Position numbers and translations under genes: made by a program
From: Xestospongia bergquistia
Lineage: Eukaryota; Porifera; Demospongiae; Haplosclerida; Petrosiidae
Length of the DNA: 64,000 bases
Direction of reading: 5' to 3'
Assembly: GCA_963965975.1 (NCBI GenBank)
Contig: OZ014411.1
Coordinates: 11,982,501-12,046,500 of the forward strand
The notes under the pieces: model-generated
Told to the model about the DNA's origin: nothing
What the model saw: only the letters and a program-made list of their open reading frames with translations
Databases searched by the model: none
In this document: positions 1 through 14,947 of the stretch, one piece after another
How the letters are laid out: every line of letters starts with the position of its first letter
How positions within the stretch are numbered: the stretch's first letter is position 1

Positions 1-1150
1 ACACTTTTCCTCCTCTCAATGCTAGTTTGCCAGCCTTTTTCCAAATGCTTCTCTTCCTGTTAGCAGGACAATCTGAGGCATAAGTTCCATTTCTATTTAT
101 ATCAGTTTATTACTTAATCAGTTAGGTTCACATCTCTCTGCTATGACATTGCTTTTTTGACACTTTGAAACTTCCACAAGTGATTAAAACTCTCCATTTA
201 AGTACACACAACCTAAGAAGTGATAAAAACATTTATATGGGACGAATTCCATTTCTCTTTGCCAAATTATTACAGTCTCACACCCTTGGGTCCAAATATT
301 GGAAGACGGAATTAATTTTGCAGCCTTTTCGTTGCAAAATTTGGACCTAGGTCCAAATTTTGCAACCGGACCAAATTTTTCGTGACAGGCTCATACATTA
401 TCCTAGTTGATCCAATGCAGATCAATTCAGAGATTTGTTAAAGGACTAGATTGGAACTTCTAAAACGTGTAACGTCATACTAATATTTCATGTAGGTGGC
501 CAATTGAGTAATTTTCGCAAACTTGCTGAGCACCTTGGTCTTAAATTTTTGTCTTGTTTCTCGTTTGAAAAGAGCTGAGTGGTAAGTGTTGTCCTCATAA
601 TCATAAGATGTATTAAAAACAAATTGTACTTTCTGTGTCGTACTTTTAAGAAAGTTACTCAAATTGGTGGTATAGTTTAATATATCATAAAAGTTATTGT
701 AATAGCTAAATCCTGTGCCTTTAAGTAAAGTCACTGTTATCATTGTTTTATCATTGACTACATTGAGTTGAGATATATATATATATATATATATTAAAGA
801 TACATATAATATATGAAAATGAATGTAATTTACATAACTTGTCATATATATGGCATAAAGTGTAGATACTGTATTGTGATAGATGACCTTAAAATATGAT
901 ATTTTTAAAGCTCTGTCCATCACATTAATAAGATATGATTTTTAGTTAAAAATAGTTTATATGTTAGTACATAATTTAGATATTTTGACATCTTATTGTA
1001 GTATATTATTGTGTTTACTTTTTTTTTATATTATTAAGTGACATCATTAAGAGTGTAGTAAAGCAGTATTTAACAAAGTAAATTGAGTCAGCTTGTAACC
1101 TTGCGTGTTTAATCTATCTAAGTAGTGTGGACCTCGAAATACCATGTGCA
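1..1150. other. Upstream region without a recognised gene
   Basis: I see no convincing coding exon on either strand. The stretch holds a 36-bp perfect palindrome (331-366) and a TA microsatellite (about 773-795). The longest open frame (480-923, minus) runs through the TA repeat and is low-complexity, so I do not call it. The region presumably contains the promoter and 5' UTR of the gene that starts near 1151, but I cannot place a promoter. Confidence 0.5.
331..366. repeat. 36-bp perfect palindrome
   Basis: The left arm GTTGCAAAATTTGGACCT (331-348) is the exact reverse complement of the right arm at 349-366, with no spacer. Variants of GGTCCAAAT occur just upstream (about 289-298) and just downstream (about 368-376), so it may be the core of an old foldback element. 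No function is inferred. Confidence 0.85.
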
Positions 1151-1274
1151 ATGGATCAATGGCAATTGGTGAGTTAACTTGTAACAGATATTGTTTGCAA
1201 TAACAATAAATTATTCAATAAATAAAAATTTTATGATCTAACAAATCCACATATAGTATTTTGGTTTTAGACAC

Positions 1275-1324
<50 letters not shown>

Positions 1325-1334
1325 CTATATATAA

Positions 1335-1381
<47 letters not shown>

Positions 1382-3929
1382 CACTAAAAAAACTGGTTGG
1401 TTGATTTAAACAATATATGGTTAGACAGGTTTTAAGTAACAAACTGAAAGTAAACAAATCATGTTTTTAGTATATATAATTGATGTATTGAATTGAAAGT
1501 TTATGTAAATGAATGTTAAAACTAATAGTGAATTTTAAAAAAATAAAATCATTAAATTGTCAATTCCATAGGACAATAGTAGTAGAAAAGCAATATGTTT
1601 ACTTTTATTTAAATTATGTAATCTGTATAACTATATATATTTTGGTAAAAACAACCAGTGAGTTATTACAGTATGAGATTCTGCAATGTTGAAAACATAT
1701 CACTATGATCATTACTCATTAACAATTGCATAGTTAATTTTCAGAACCAATTGAATATCTTGTCAATTAGACAGATGCAGTAACAACTCTCATAAATGTA
1801 ATTATGTGATAGGTATTATATGCTGTGTTTTATATGATCTTGTTAATATGTAATATTACATTTATTAAATTTGATATCTTTATTAGGATAACTTACTGAT
1901 AAAATCTGCTATAAGAGGACATCTAGATGAAGTGAAACAAGCTTTACAACAAGGAGCAAATGTTAATGCTAAAGATTGGGTGCGTAAATGTGTCACAATA
2001 TAGTACTATTCAGAGATGATATTGTCTTATCATTAAGACCTCTTGTCATTATCAAATCATTGTGATTATTTATATATATAATATGCAGTTCTTATGGTTA
2101 TTATAATAATGATTGCAATATATATCCTTTTCATGAGTGTAACATTTATTGATCAATTGATTAATAGAACATAGCATAATTAGGACATGTGTATTATTGG
2201 TCATATTATAATTACATTTATATGTACTTAATCAAATGAGAGGGTTATACTGACTTGTACTACCGTACAAGTTAAAAAACTTTATAAAAGACTTTTTAGG
2301 ATGCTGTATAAAAAGACAGAACATCATACCATGCCTGCATCTCTACATATGCTATACAAGTATCTTCCTTTTAAGATATGTGAGTGAATGAATGTAACAT
2401 GTATTATAAATAGCACTCTATTAGTAACAGGCTCTGCTAGAGTGTTTTCTAACTTTGCAAAATGATCACCGAAAGTCAGTGTGTCAGCATGAGTGGCACT
2501 TTTTGTCTGGGACTTTCATTTGTCTTGCCATTTCATTTCTCTACAAAATTGACTTTCATGATAGAATAAATTTTGAACAGTCCATATAATCTGGTTTTTA
2601 AAGTGAAATAAAATAGTAAAGTTATTGTTTGTGTGAGTTGAGAAGAAGCCTCTGTTTAAAATTCAATTATGATAATCTGGAGTATGTCATGAGAAATCAT
2701 TCACTTTAATATGCACTGCAATTCTTTTTAATAATATTCATTGTTTTATTCACATCATGTATTATAATGACTAATTTGTTCACGTAATTAGTGTGTGATT
2801 TGAAATTGTTCACATAGTAAATGGCTGCTTGACCAAGTTGAAAATAGTTGTTAATTAAATCAATTAGTAGTAGTTATTATAGTTCTACAGCAATACTACC
2901 ATATGATGTCTTAATGATGTTACCACTATATAAAAAGAGCCCATAATGTTGTTAAGGAGGATTTTATTGTGCAACTCTCAATTGAAACTGGTCATAGGGA
3001 TTTTAGTGCTTCCAGGTTCAAAAGTTAATCCTAGAGGGATCAAATTTTTAATCCTACATTTCCTAATTTATCATCTCTGTAACATTTAGTTTACTTTTAC
3101 CTTAATCTTTAGTTTACACTGTCACAACGTCTAGTCAAACATAAATAATTTACTCTGATGTCAGCATATGACTATATTTTGTACTTCACTATATTATGAC
3201 TATAATTAACTATGCAATAATTTGGAATATGGTCATTCTAAAAATGATGGTATAGTATACCACATCAGGATCATTACATTCTCCTGACACATATGTTGTT
3301 AATATAGCAAATCTTTGTTCAAATATTTTTAAAAGCATTATCTTGTGGTCCTCCAGATTACATTTTCTGTAAACATTAAAGAAAAATGAACTGGATTACC
3401 ATTTTAATGTTTTGATGAGCTGTGAATAATTTGTTCACAAGATTATAACAATTGAAAAAAATCTTATGATTGATTTTTAAGATACTGACTTTACAGTAAA
3501 ATCATTCTAGCTCTAGTCAGTAAAACACTGACTAATGCTAGAATAATTGTATAAATTACAACAGTGTCAGTAATGACTATATAATATCAAAAATATAGAA
3601 GATTAAGCATGCAGGAAACTTGGAGCATTGCAGTGAAACTCACTGCACATGGAGTAAAGATCAATGAAGTTCATTGATTGCTGTATGTATCAACTGTTAA
3701 ATTGTGCAGTTTAGTTTCATTCATTGCTCTTGAAAGTTGCATACCACAATGTATTAAAATGAAAAAGTATATATACAAATATACTTGAGATATATATGTA
3801 ATATAAGCAAGATTTTTCACTGACAGTTTAGTCAATACAGTTTTAACATGTTTTATAAACATTTGATGTTGATGTGTTACTGTCACTGTCAATAGTTTCA
3901 ACAAAACCTTAAGTCATTTGACCAAACCA

Positions 3930-3992
<63 letters not shown>

Positions 3993-6900
3993 TGTAAGTG
4001 CATATATATCAGTGTATGCATGTATACAATAATAGTACCATTCATATAATAATAAATGATTGCACTATTACCTTTTTCATTACATTTAGAACAATGAGAC
4101 AGTTCTATTCAAGGCTTCAGAAAGAGGATACACTGACATAGTTCAATATTTACTGGAAGTAAAAGCAGATCCTGATATACCTGACATAGTAAGTATACTA
4201 TTACATTGATGTATACTGTTAACTCTCAAAATCTAACAATTTATATAATCTACTGTCCATAGCATAAAAATGTTCTCAATTTAGTGATGTATTAATATGC
4301 TATAATATTAACATCATTAAGTATCTTATTTTATTCTCTTTTAAGAGTGGTTTCACTATGATGTGATTGTAATAATTACTACTTTATTTGGTTTTTTCTT
4401 TCGTTATAATTCATAGCTATGATATGACAATTGTGTCATTTGGTTTATTAGTTGTTAGTAACTACTTCCATACTATTATACATTGATATGTAAACATGAC
4501 AACTATATAGCAATATACAATCTATATATCTATATATCTATATATAGAGAGAGAGTGAGTACTATGTGGAACTATAGATATAATAATGCACCTGTTATAT
4601 ATTGAGATACATTTCTGATCATACCCCCTTCAGACTGCAGTACATCAAATCTATATTTTATTTGTCTATGGTATGTTTACATACTATAGACAAATAAAAC
4701 AGGCAAATAGAACTGTCTCATTGCTTTTGGTTTATAGTTTGTGAATTCTATGTACAGCTTTGCCACCAATGTAAGCATAAACCAATGTGAGCACTTCACC
4801 AATGTAAGCATAAACCAATGTGAGCACTTTAAATTGGTTGTTAATTTTCTGAGTTCAGTGACTCAAAAAACATAGCATTTTCCAACCTTTTAATTTAGTT
4901 ATAATCCAGCCAGTTACATCTGCAATGGAGTCTTCAAAAGAGTCTTAGGTAGATTTATAAAATAATTTTTTGCTTTTGTTTGCTATTAGTGTTACATTGT
5001 ATATAATGATATCCATGCACTAATGTATTATACTGGAAGTGTACTACTAATACTTTAAGACATGAGCATCCATAGTCCTTTATTAAGTAGTGTATTAAGT
5101 ACATGTACATAATAATATGTTATTTAAAATTAATACCTAATATGTGTCTATAATTACATTATGTTCTTACTAATTATAGTATGGATCTACTCCACTGATA
5201 ACAGCTGCAGCAAGTGGCCAATCAGATGTCATATATTTCTTGCTTAAATATGGTGTCAATATCCACCATACTACTATGGTTAGTATATATATGTATGTAT
5301 ATTGATGTAGGCTCTATATATAATCTGTTCTATTTAATGTATTTAAAAAGAACAATACGTCTCTAGCACATTTTATGTGAATGATAAAATTGTCATCAAA
5401 TGTTCACTCTTGATCTTACTTTTCAAAAGCAATACTCTTATCATTTCTTTGTTATGTGATAAACATGTTGTAATAACACTTTGTTGTTACATTGTGGTTA
5501 TAAAAAGATATACAAACTGTCGTTGCTAAGTAAATATATATTATATATATATATATATATGTATATGTATATGTATATATGTAGGTATATGTATATATGA
5601 GTACATATGAAATGCAAAATAAAATTTAATAGCGGCTTGGCCAGAGAAATAAAGGTACAACAATAAAGTTAATAATGACGTTAATACTTAGTTGAACTTC
5701 ATAAAATGAAGCGATTTGTTAAAGACTCACAGGCTATCATATTAGATGAAATAAACATTTGAATCTAAGAAAAGTGAGGAGACAGATTCAAACTATATCA
5801 GATTCTATTGTGAACACAGTCTCTCAATTGAATGTTATGTCTAGCTGCTGTCCACTGCTACTAAGAATAAACAAGACTACAATTAATGCAGTGTGCAAGT
5901 ATTCTACAGTGGAGGACGGATTTACACAAGTACAATGAAGATGATATCTCATCTTCGTTGTACTTGAAAGTTACTTAGTAGCTCTGTGTTTTCTTAGTAA
6001 AAACAGTGTTCAGATTTATGGTGGACCTTAAATAATAAGACTAAAAGGAACACTACAAGCTAGAATGAAGTAATGTTTCAGATGTGTCTTTCCATGTAAT
6101 GTAAAGGGACATTCATATAGAATTTCCAAAGTAATTAATGACTAAAATAACACATGGGTCCATTTAACTTTAAACGTTTAACTTTTCCTGAAGACCAATT
6201 GAAGCATTAAAATAATTATTCCAATAATAGATACAGACATCAATATTTGTGTATATCAAGTCATTGTTACCATCTTGTTTAATTAATGTCAGTCCTGAAT
6301 CTAACATTTATTATATAAGTCCAGTTCATACCAGACAGTAATGAAATTTCTTGAAATGGATTTCATCTTAGATTAAAAATAACTGTTAAGAATTAAGAAA
6401 ATGAAAAAAAAAACGAAATGACAATGATGTTTGTAGACATGTGTGTTTATCTGTTAACAGACATATTGAAGCATTGGCAGATGTTTTTTGGTAATTTAAG
6501 CAGTTGAAACCAATCAGATTTCTCTGTTTCTTCAAAATTTTATTGTAAAGTGTACTGCTGTGAAAATTACCTCAAAATTGGATACTTGAAATTTGTACAA
6601 CAAACCTATTCCTTGTAATATCAGTACTCCATTTATATTATTGTTTCATATTTTTATATCATTATAGGGAGGTAACAATGCACTACATGTCTCATCAGCA
6701 CAGGGTCATATAGAAGTAGTGAAAGTGCTCCTGAAACATCAGGAAAATATTGAGGCTGTCAATGCAGTAAGTATAATTGATTGTATCACACAAGAAAATA
6801 TAAATGTGACCTCACAGAGTGGAGTTCTTAGAAATTATTGAATGTAATTTAAATATACAGATAGAATTTTGTTCTCTGTAAATATTAATTGATTGATTAT

Positions 6901-9900
6901 AAATTTAATCAATGTGTTCATTGACAATTAGGTTATATACATAATACATGTTGGACATGTGAGATTTTATAAAGTTCACTTACTTTACACAAGAATGCAG
7001 GGTACCAACTTTTTTTTAATTAACCAGATGAACTCTCTACTATAGCCAAATGCATCTCAATTTTCATATACAGTTTGTGTCAAAACTTTTCTTTCCATAG
7101 ATAAATATTGTCAACAACTGCTTTATTTTCAATAATTGACAATGATAAGTATAGTTTTCGTACCTTTATTTTAACATTAGGGAATATAACTCAAATGACT
7201 TTTGTAATAAATGTTGTGTATGTTCTTCCAATTATACCACAGTGAACTGATTACACTATATATAACAACATTTTCCTCTCTGCAACTACTGAAAGCACAT
7301 GAACCTACAAAAACAGAAATATATGATGTCACAAAACACAACACAATTAATGCAGCAGTAAAGGAAGCAATTAGACATATTAATAAGAGAAATCTTTCAA
7401 GTTTGTATACTGACACTTTTGACTGACTAAAGGTAAATTAGAGTCCTCTGAATCTTTTGCAATTCATTACTATCTCTTACATTTAATAAACATGATAAGT
7501 TTCAATAACCTGTAAAAGTTACTTAAAACCAGCAAGTGAGTAGAATCAAAGGAGTAAAATTGAAGTGAGAGTTGGACAGAGATTTTTGAGTGGTAACCAG
7601 AAATGTAGCGAAGATGATTAGTTGAGGTGTACATTATGTTTACATAATACTTGTTTGCATGGATAAAATGTGTTGCTTTTAAGATGCTCTTTTGTTTATA
7701 GAAATTCAACAACTATATTCTATATTCTTTGACACACATTTTTTAAAAACTTTAATGTAAAATTCATTGTTGGTGTTGTATCATGATATTCATTTCTTTT
7801 AGAAACAATCATGCACTTATGATAATGTAATATCTGACTAAAACACACAAATTATAGTGTTAAGACATCTGTTATTATGTAATTAATTAACATTTAATTC
7901 GTTTAGAAGTTTATGATAAGTAATTGCTTGTTTATCATTATTGTAGCAGTACTGGTTAATAAAAATCTTAAGACTTAATAGTGCTTTTGTCCTTCTATCT
8001 TATTTTTTGCCTTGTAATTGTTGCTCTGTTCTCAGTTTAACTTATAAGTATTCCAGATCATATATCACGAGGCCAATTCTCCACAGGCCTATTATACTTT
8101 TCTAAGTGTTAATGACTATGGCTCCTGATCAATTAAAAATAGCCATTACTGCATTGTTATACTACTTACACTGTACTAACAAGTTTTGATAGACATGCAG
8201 TCTAATTATATTGATTAAGCTCATATCTGTGTGCAATATTGCTAGTATTGGTTAAAATTTATTTTATCTAAAACAAGTTATTTCAAATCTATTATTCTGT
8301 GTTAAATTAAAATGTTTTCCTTTCCAGTTATGCCAAAGGTCAAATGTGCACATTTCTATTGCATAAACTACTTCTTAAGTACTATAATTATGAAATTTAC
8401 AATTTTTAGGATGGAAATACTCCATTGATGTTAGCATGTAAGAGAGGATCCTCCGAAGTGGTTAATCTTCTATTAGACAAAGGAGCAAATCCATCTGTAA
8501 TTAATAATGTGAGTTAATATATTATGCTTATGCTACCTATTATAAAATGTAATAGATATGTCGTTAAATTCATGAATACAGAAGTTGTTTCTTTCATCTT
8601 ATTGTTATTAAAAAGCTTCAATCAATAATATTATGTCTTTCTTTTCAATAACCATTATACTCTAGTGCTATTTGTTTTTTTCTTTTAATATTAGCTGAAC
8701 AGACAATTATTAAATTTTTTGCTTTGTGCATATACAATTTCCTCAGTTACTCACTGTGTTTGGACAGATTGCTTTGTTAGGTACTGTCTTGGTATAGTGG
8801 GATCTTCATGATAATTTAGTAATGCAGTATACCATAATGCACCATCTAAAGTACATTATATGTAGTAGCTGTATAAGAACATAACTGTACAAAAATGTTC
8901 CAACATGTTATGACAGATACACAAATAAGTCATTACAAAACATAACTACTAAAAGTTACCATTACACTTAACATGCTAAACAATAATCTGTATAATCTGC
9001 ATAGTGTCACTGAATAGTTTGCATTGTTAATGTATTACTTGATTTATTACTACAGTTTGGCTGGACTGCATTACACTTTGCAGCCTCCAATAATCATCAA
9101 GAACTCTTAGAAGTGTTAAATAGTAATGGTGCTGACATCAATGCTGTTACTAAGGTAAGACCATTGTATGATTGTATCAAGTAGTCAAAAATCAATTTTA
9201 CTAACAAAAGTATTAATTCTTTTATTATAAACAGTCAAAATAATTTGTTATATTATTTGTCATTGTCTTAAATGTGCAATTATACATAATGACTACATTC
9301 ATGTACCTGGAATGTGCAGTATACCAGATCAACCTAACAATGTTTTAATTATATCTTAAATACTGTATATGTATAGTTTCACATGACTTACAAAAACAAA
9401 TACTCAAGTGACATTTTACACTTTAACTGTTTAATGTTTTGTAGCTATTTTTATGTAACAACCACACAATATATCCCATCCACAAGTACAATAATGCAAG
9501 TTTCTACTAAGAATATTTAGAATTTTGATATAAAATGGCTGTGCATTGGCTAGCAATTTTTCATTTTGAAATGGGCCTTTTCAAAACCATTCATATGTAT
9601 TTACGTATATATGATGTACAAATTAAAGAACATTTTGTTTATAGTAGCTTATTTTTATTTATATGGTTGACTTTTAGGAGCAACAAATACACTCATTCTA
9701 CATAAAGTTACTCTCAATACATACAGCTCATGAAGTTTATAAATTTACTTTAACAGCTCAAAAGCATTTGAAACTCTTCAGTGTTCAAAGTTATGAAGAT
9801 TTCAATTCCAAATTTTTATATAAAAATGTTTTAGTTTATTTGTATACTATAATCTTGTTTCTTTTTGGACACTTCTGCAAAATTACATCTTCTATCTAAT

Positions 9901-12900
9901 ATGTTTTTCTTTGGACAAAGTTATTATTCACATTTTACTTTTATCTGTCTGATTCATAAATATGTATGAATCTATAATCTATTCTTACATTTGTATATGC
10001 ATGACTTGAAGGTTTTACCAATAAATTGATAGTATAATGTATTAACTTTTATGAATAAAAGATAATCACTTTCGTCCATTTTATTCTTCCTTTTGTTATG
10101 ACTTTTCTTTTAAGAGTTATGAATTCTTGCTGCAAAAATCTCAAATGACAGTTAAATAGTGTATTGTTATTAGGTCTAGTAATTTGATGTGATGCTAAAG
10201 TTTGCATGATAAGGATATACACAGCTGTCAGTTGGTATGCATTATTTAGGTAGGCTTATGAAGAAAAAGTGGTGACTGGAATTTTAAAATGCAATGGCAC
10301 AATGTTTAAAGATTGCTGGATTAATGCTGATAGCTTTGTGGGGTAATTTCGAATGAATTAAGAGCATTATATGTTCACAACATATCGTTAAGACTCATCT
10401 GAACCTTTACAGTTTATGACTACAACTATAATATCTCTTAATGCATGTTGTCATAAAAATGAGATGTCACCTTTACAGATAAATTTATTTAAGCCAACAG
10501 TGAGTAAAAAAATGAGTCATACAAACATACAGTTCTGTTATAAATGAATGTTTGTCTTTATGTTAACACATGCAATCATACTATGGTTATATACATCTTT
10601 TTATGGATATAGTTTATGCTAATTTCAGGAAATTAAACTAATGATGCTATCTACAACACACATTGTAACAAATAATATATAAAGTAATATGTGTAGTTAA
10701 TACCAGTATTTTGAAACTTAAAGAAATTTTATTGAAAAAGTGTGTTATGAGAATAGTATCATTTTTGTGACTATTTGATACATAATGATGCAATATTATT
10801 TGTAAATGAATGCTATTTCTATTAGTCATGTTAAGACAATACTATCAATAATTGTTATTATTTTATTAATTAAAGTCCATTAAGATCTTTGATGTATATA
10901 ACATACTAAATTATAGCATTGCCATCTCCTGTTGTGCATAAAGGGCAATTGTTATATTTGCACACAATGCTTCTATTAAAATGTACCAATTTTACATCAT
11001 GATTATGATTATTTAGTATGGGTATACTCCATTGATGATAGCAAGTAAGAGTGGGTATCACAATGTGGCTGAGTTGTTATTAGAGCAAGGAGCTAATGTG
11101 ACTGCATTAAACAAAGTGAGATGATGTGTTATACTTGTACAATTTACAAAATTTTAATTAAATTAGCATATATTAAAATTTTGTACAATTTACAAATAGG
11201 GAATTATATCTATCAATTTTCCATGCAGTAGTACAAAAGCAATTTTTATAATCAAGATCACTTGTTATTAAAGTTTGCAAAAAAGGCGATCAGAAGATAT
11301 AATAAAGTTATAATTTTATTTTTTAAAATTGATAGATCAAAGCTCACATACAACATTGCATAATTAGAGAATGATGTAGTAGTTAAATGTTGAGATTGTA
11401 GAGAATAATGAGTAGCAGAAGTGAGAAACGTTTGACCTAAAATGAATTAGTAAAAGTTTGTGGACACATTGTGAAATTAGCATATATTAAAATTTTGTAA
11501 GTCACTATTGGGGATGATCAAAGCCAATTAATGTTATGTGGACTTGTGAAGAGACTGGTTATGGTGGTTGAAACTACTTTTTTATGTTTTTTTTTGAAGT
11601 AGTCCAGAAAAAATATTTTGATTCTTAAACTATATATATATGCATTGTTGTCTGGTACAGCATATGGCATCATTTTATATATTCATATGTCTGTAATTGA
11701 AATCATGAAATGATATTATAACTATTGTAAATAAATATTTCTTACATCAATGAAATAAAGTATTATATATGTTATGATTTTCCTTTACATTTTACCATGT
11801 GATTTATTAAAACAATTGATTATATATGAATTATATAAATGAATAATAGACAAACAATAGTATTCATGTTTGGTCCCAGGACATATGAGTAATATTTCTG
11901 TCCTCAACAAAATATAGAAACAAGTATGAATGCTATATATATATTGTCTGGGACAAAATAAGACAATCATATTTTGTCTGGGACCAAATCTTTCACCTAT
12001 AATTTATCCCAGGACATGATATTGCTTCGTAATTGGTTGGAATTGGATAAAGCAAAATTGAATCCAGTAGCAATAATCAATTCTAAGATCAAACATTACA
12101 GACTTAATCTTTCTGCTAAAACATTTGTGGCTGCAAACGTTTGGTCCAATACAAAATACGACTCCCATATCTTGTCCTAAGGTCCAAGTAGGGATGGGAC
12201 CATCAATGAATACTTGTTCTCAATGTTTCTGTAAATGTAATCTTACTTTGAACCTTTTCCCAAACAAATTCTGCTGGTAATTCGGATATAGTAGACTAAG
12301 GTGTTTTAGTTATCTAACATTGATCACATTTGTCTAGTATACAAGGAAGCAAAATCTTTCCTATACTAGCAGAAGTTCTCTAGCACAGTTATATTAATTA
12401 TTCATTGCATTTATACAGAAGGATTCGTTTAATATGATACCATATATTTGTTCTATAGAACATTATATAATAATTGTACCATCTTGAAGACATCACATGG
12501 TGGATAAGTATATGGGATGTTTGGGTAAAACAATATTTGAAGATTCAATATACTTTATTATTGTAAAATGTGCATCGTTTTTATTATGCTTGTTTGTTTT
12601 ATTACTACAGTATGACTGGACTGCATTACATTTTGCAGCCGACAATAATCACCCAGAAATCATCAAATTATTAGTTAGCAATGGTGCTGACATTACTGCT
12701 GTCAATAAGGTATGACAAATCATTTGTATGATTATATGAGGTAGTCAACAATTATGGATAGTATAATATTAAAATGCTAATTTAAATGCAATTAAAACAT
12801 TCATAAAGTTTGTTATTAGATCAACCTAAGAATTTTGTGGTCATGTGTAACCTTGTTTATATGTATATATATATATTGTCTTCAACAGACTTAGATACTT

Positions 12901-12903
12901 CAG

Positions 12904-12937
<34 letters not shown>

Positions 12938-14947
12938 TTCACATTATCTGCAAAAAATGTTAAAGCATCACTTTTCATGTTAACTCTGGAATACTTTGCA
13001 GCTATTTTATAAATGAAACATGTTCACTTTTTTGCTAGAAGTGGGGCTATATTTAGTTAGAAACATATAAAGTTTGGTATCTTGAAATGAAATAATATTA
13101 GATACTATTACAAAGATTTACATAAAATTATTGTCTGCCTATTGTTTGGATGAACCATTGACTTCACTGTTTTTCTCATTTTGAAATGAGACCTTTTCCA
13201 GATCCATAAATAAGTATATGCATGTCCATTTCATATTTTATTTTGTTGTTGTGTGTTATCTTATGAGAGCAATGAACGGACTTAGCTTAATTAAGCTATA
13301 TCCAACACAAATATAAAGCTATAAATATACATTTAATCTGACCATAATAAGCTACCAACAGTCCTTTTCTATAAAACAAATGGTTATCATTCATATTTTA
13401 GTTTCTTGTTGACCTTGTTAGAATGATTAACTTAGATAGATTCTTCTAAGCTTGTTCTAGTCCATCTTTTATTATGGTAATATAGTAGTCAGGGATAATT
13501 AAATCTTCATGATAGGAGCAATGACCTTGGTTGGCAAAAGAAATCATTTATAAACTTAAATATGTCAAAATTTGCAACTACTTATATAGTTGCAGTGAGA
13601 AGCAAAAAAACAAGTATAAGCATATAATTATTTTCAGATTTGTTATTGTATAACTGAGTTTTACGTAAATATAGCAAAAAGGTGGTTAGTATTATGTTTA
13701 GTATACTCTTTATTAAATCCATGTTAAACAATGGCATTTGCAGAGATTGGATCATTACTAATGAAGGTAACATTATGACTAAAGATTGGAAAATAATATT
13801 GTTCTTCCTTTGTTGAACACAATTAACATAACTCTGCACATTTTAAGACAGTTCTGGACACAGGCTTTCCTATTAAGAACCAACCTGTTAAGTACAGCTA
13901 ATCTCAAGCAAGCAGCTAGCTTAGTCTGTCACAAAGTGATCTCCATCGACTAATTATTGTCAAAATTGTAATCATTTCAAAAAATGTGCATTGGAATGTA
14001 AAATCTGTATAGTGAAACAACAAAAGTTGTGATTTTTAAGAATTTCCAATGCCTTTAAAACTAGCTAAGAGCACAAGTGTGACTTGTGACAAGTAATGTC
14101 TCTAGATTTATTGTGACATGATATAATGTCGTACTAAGCATAACCATAATTAAAATAGCTTTATTAATTTTATACACACTCAGACAATCATTTACTTATT
14201 TACAGGCAATCATTTACTTATGAACAGACAACAACAATTTACCAATTATTACTTTTATTTAATTTAATTAGATATTGGCTATTATGATGTTAATTCATCT
14301 AATACGTAGCTAGGTAATTGACTTTAAATGATTGCTACTCATTTTGAGATGATCCTTTAGAAAAAGTATTTACTGGTTCAATAGTCAGTAGTACTTTATA
14401 ACACAAAATCTACTTTTTTAAAAAGATTTTATACTTGAGCTCTAAGAAGAGCAAAGAATACAAGCAACAAAGGAAACATGGCAAATTAATGTGTAATGCA
14501 TTTTTAAAAAAATAAAATAAAAACAGCGACACCATAGACTCATTTGTGCCTCTTTGCAAACTTTTTGAAGTTCATTAATTGATTGAAATTGCTACTATTT
14601 TTAATATTTTGATAAACATAACCTCATCATGTTGATATGACTATCACCTTTACTCTAACTGATCACTTGAAATAGGCTTAGCCAAATCTCTCTATCGCAT
14701 GGTAATGTCATCATAACTGTGTACACATGGAGTTCAGAGTTTACATACATGCCCATAATCACCAAAAAATATATATATGTGTGTGTGTGTGTATAACATG
14801 TATATAATTCATCATATTTCATATCAATTTGCATTATGTTTGGCTTTCTTTTATTGCATGAATTCTTTACTCAGAATGGTAAAACTCCAGCTGAAATAGC
14901 ACTGAGTAGAGGTTATCATGACATTGCAAAGCAGATGATAGATGAAG
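1151..14947 (+). CDS. Ankyrin repeat exons 1-10 of the Roc-Death gene
   Basis: Exon 1 encodes only six residues (MDQWQL). Exon 2 is 93 bp. Exons 3-9 are each exactly 99 bp, start and end in phase 0, and each encodes one 33-residue ankyrin repeat of the form xGxTxLhxAaxxGhxxvvxxLLxxGAxxxxxx. Examples are FGWTALHFAA at 9056, YGYTPLMIAS at 11017 and YDWTALHFAA at 12611. Exon 10 (14875-14947, 73 bp) carries a shortened C-terminal capping repeat (NGKTPAEIAL) and changes the phase to 1. Introns are 0.5-2.2 kb with GTAAGT, GTGAGT, GTTAGT or similar donors. Exons 7 and 9 are close relatives of each other (GWTALHFAA / DWTALHFAA). The one-exon-one-repeat layout is the same as in the downstream array. 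Confidence 0.88.

Noticed and set aside
480-923. Minus-strand frame of 147 codons
   Set aside because: Runs through a TA microsatellite and has the composition of AT-rich non-coding DNA.
7211-7426. Small frames on both strands in intron 5
   Set aside because: Lie inside an intron between two well-supported ankyrin exons and resemble nothing known.
11974-12180. A 68-codon frame in intron 8
   Set aside because: No splice or domain support; the stretch carries short inverted repeats (GGTCCCAGGACA type) and is more likely a decayed element.
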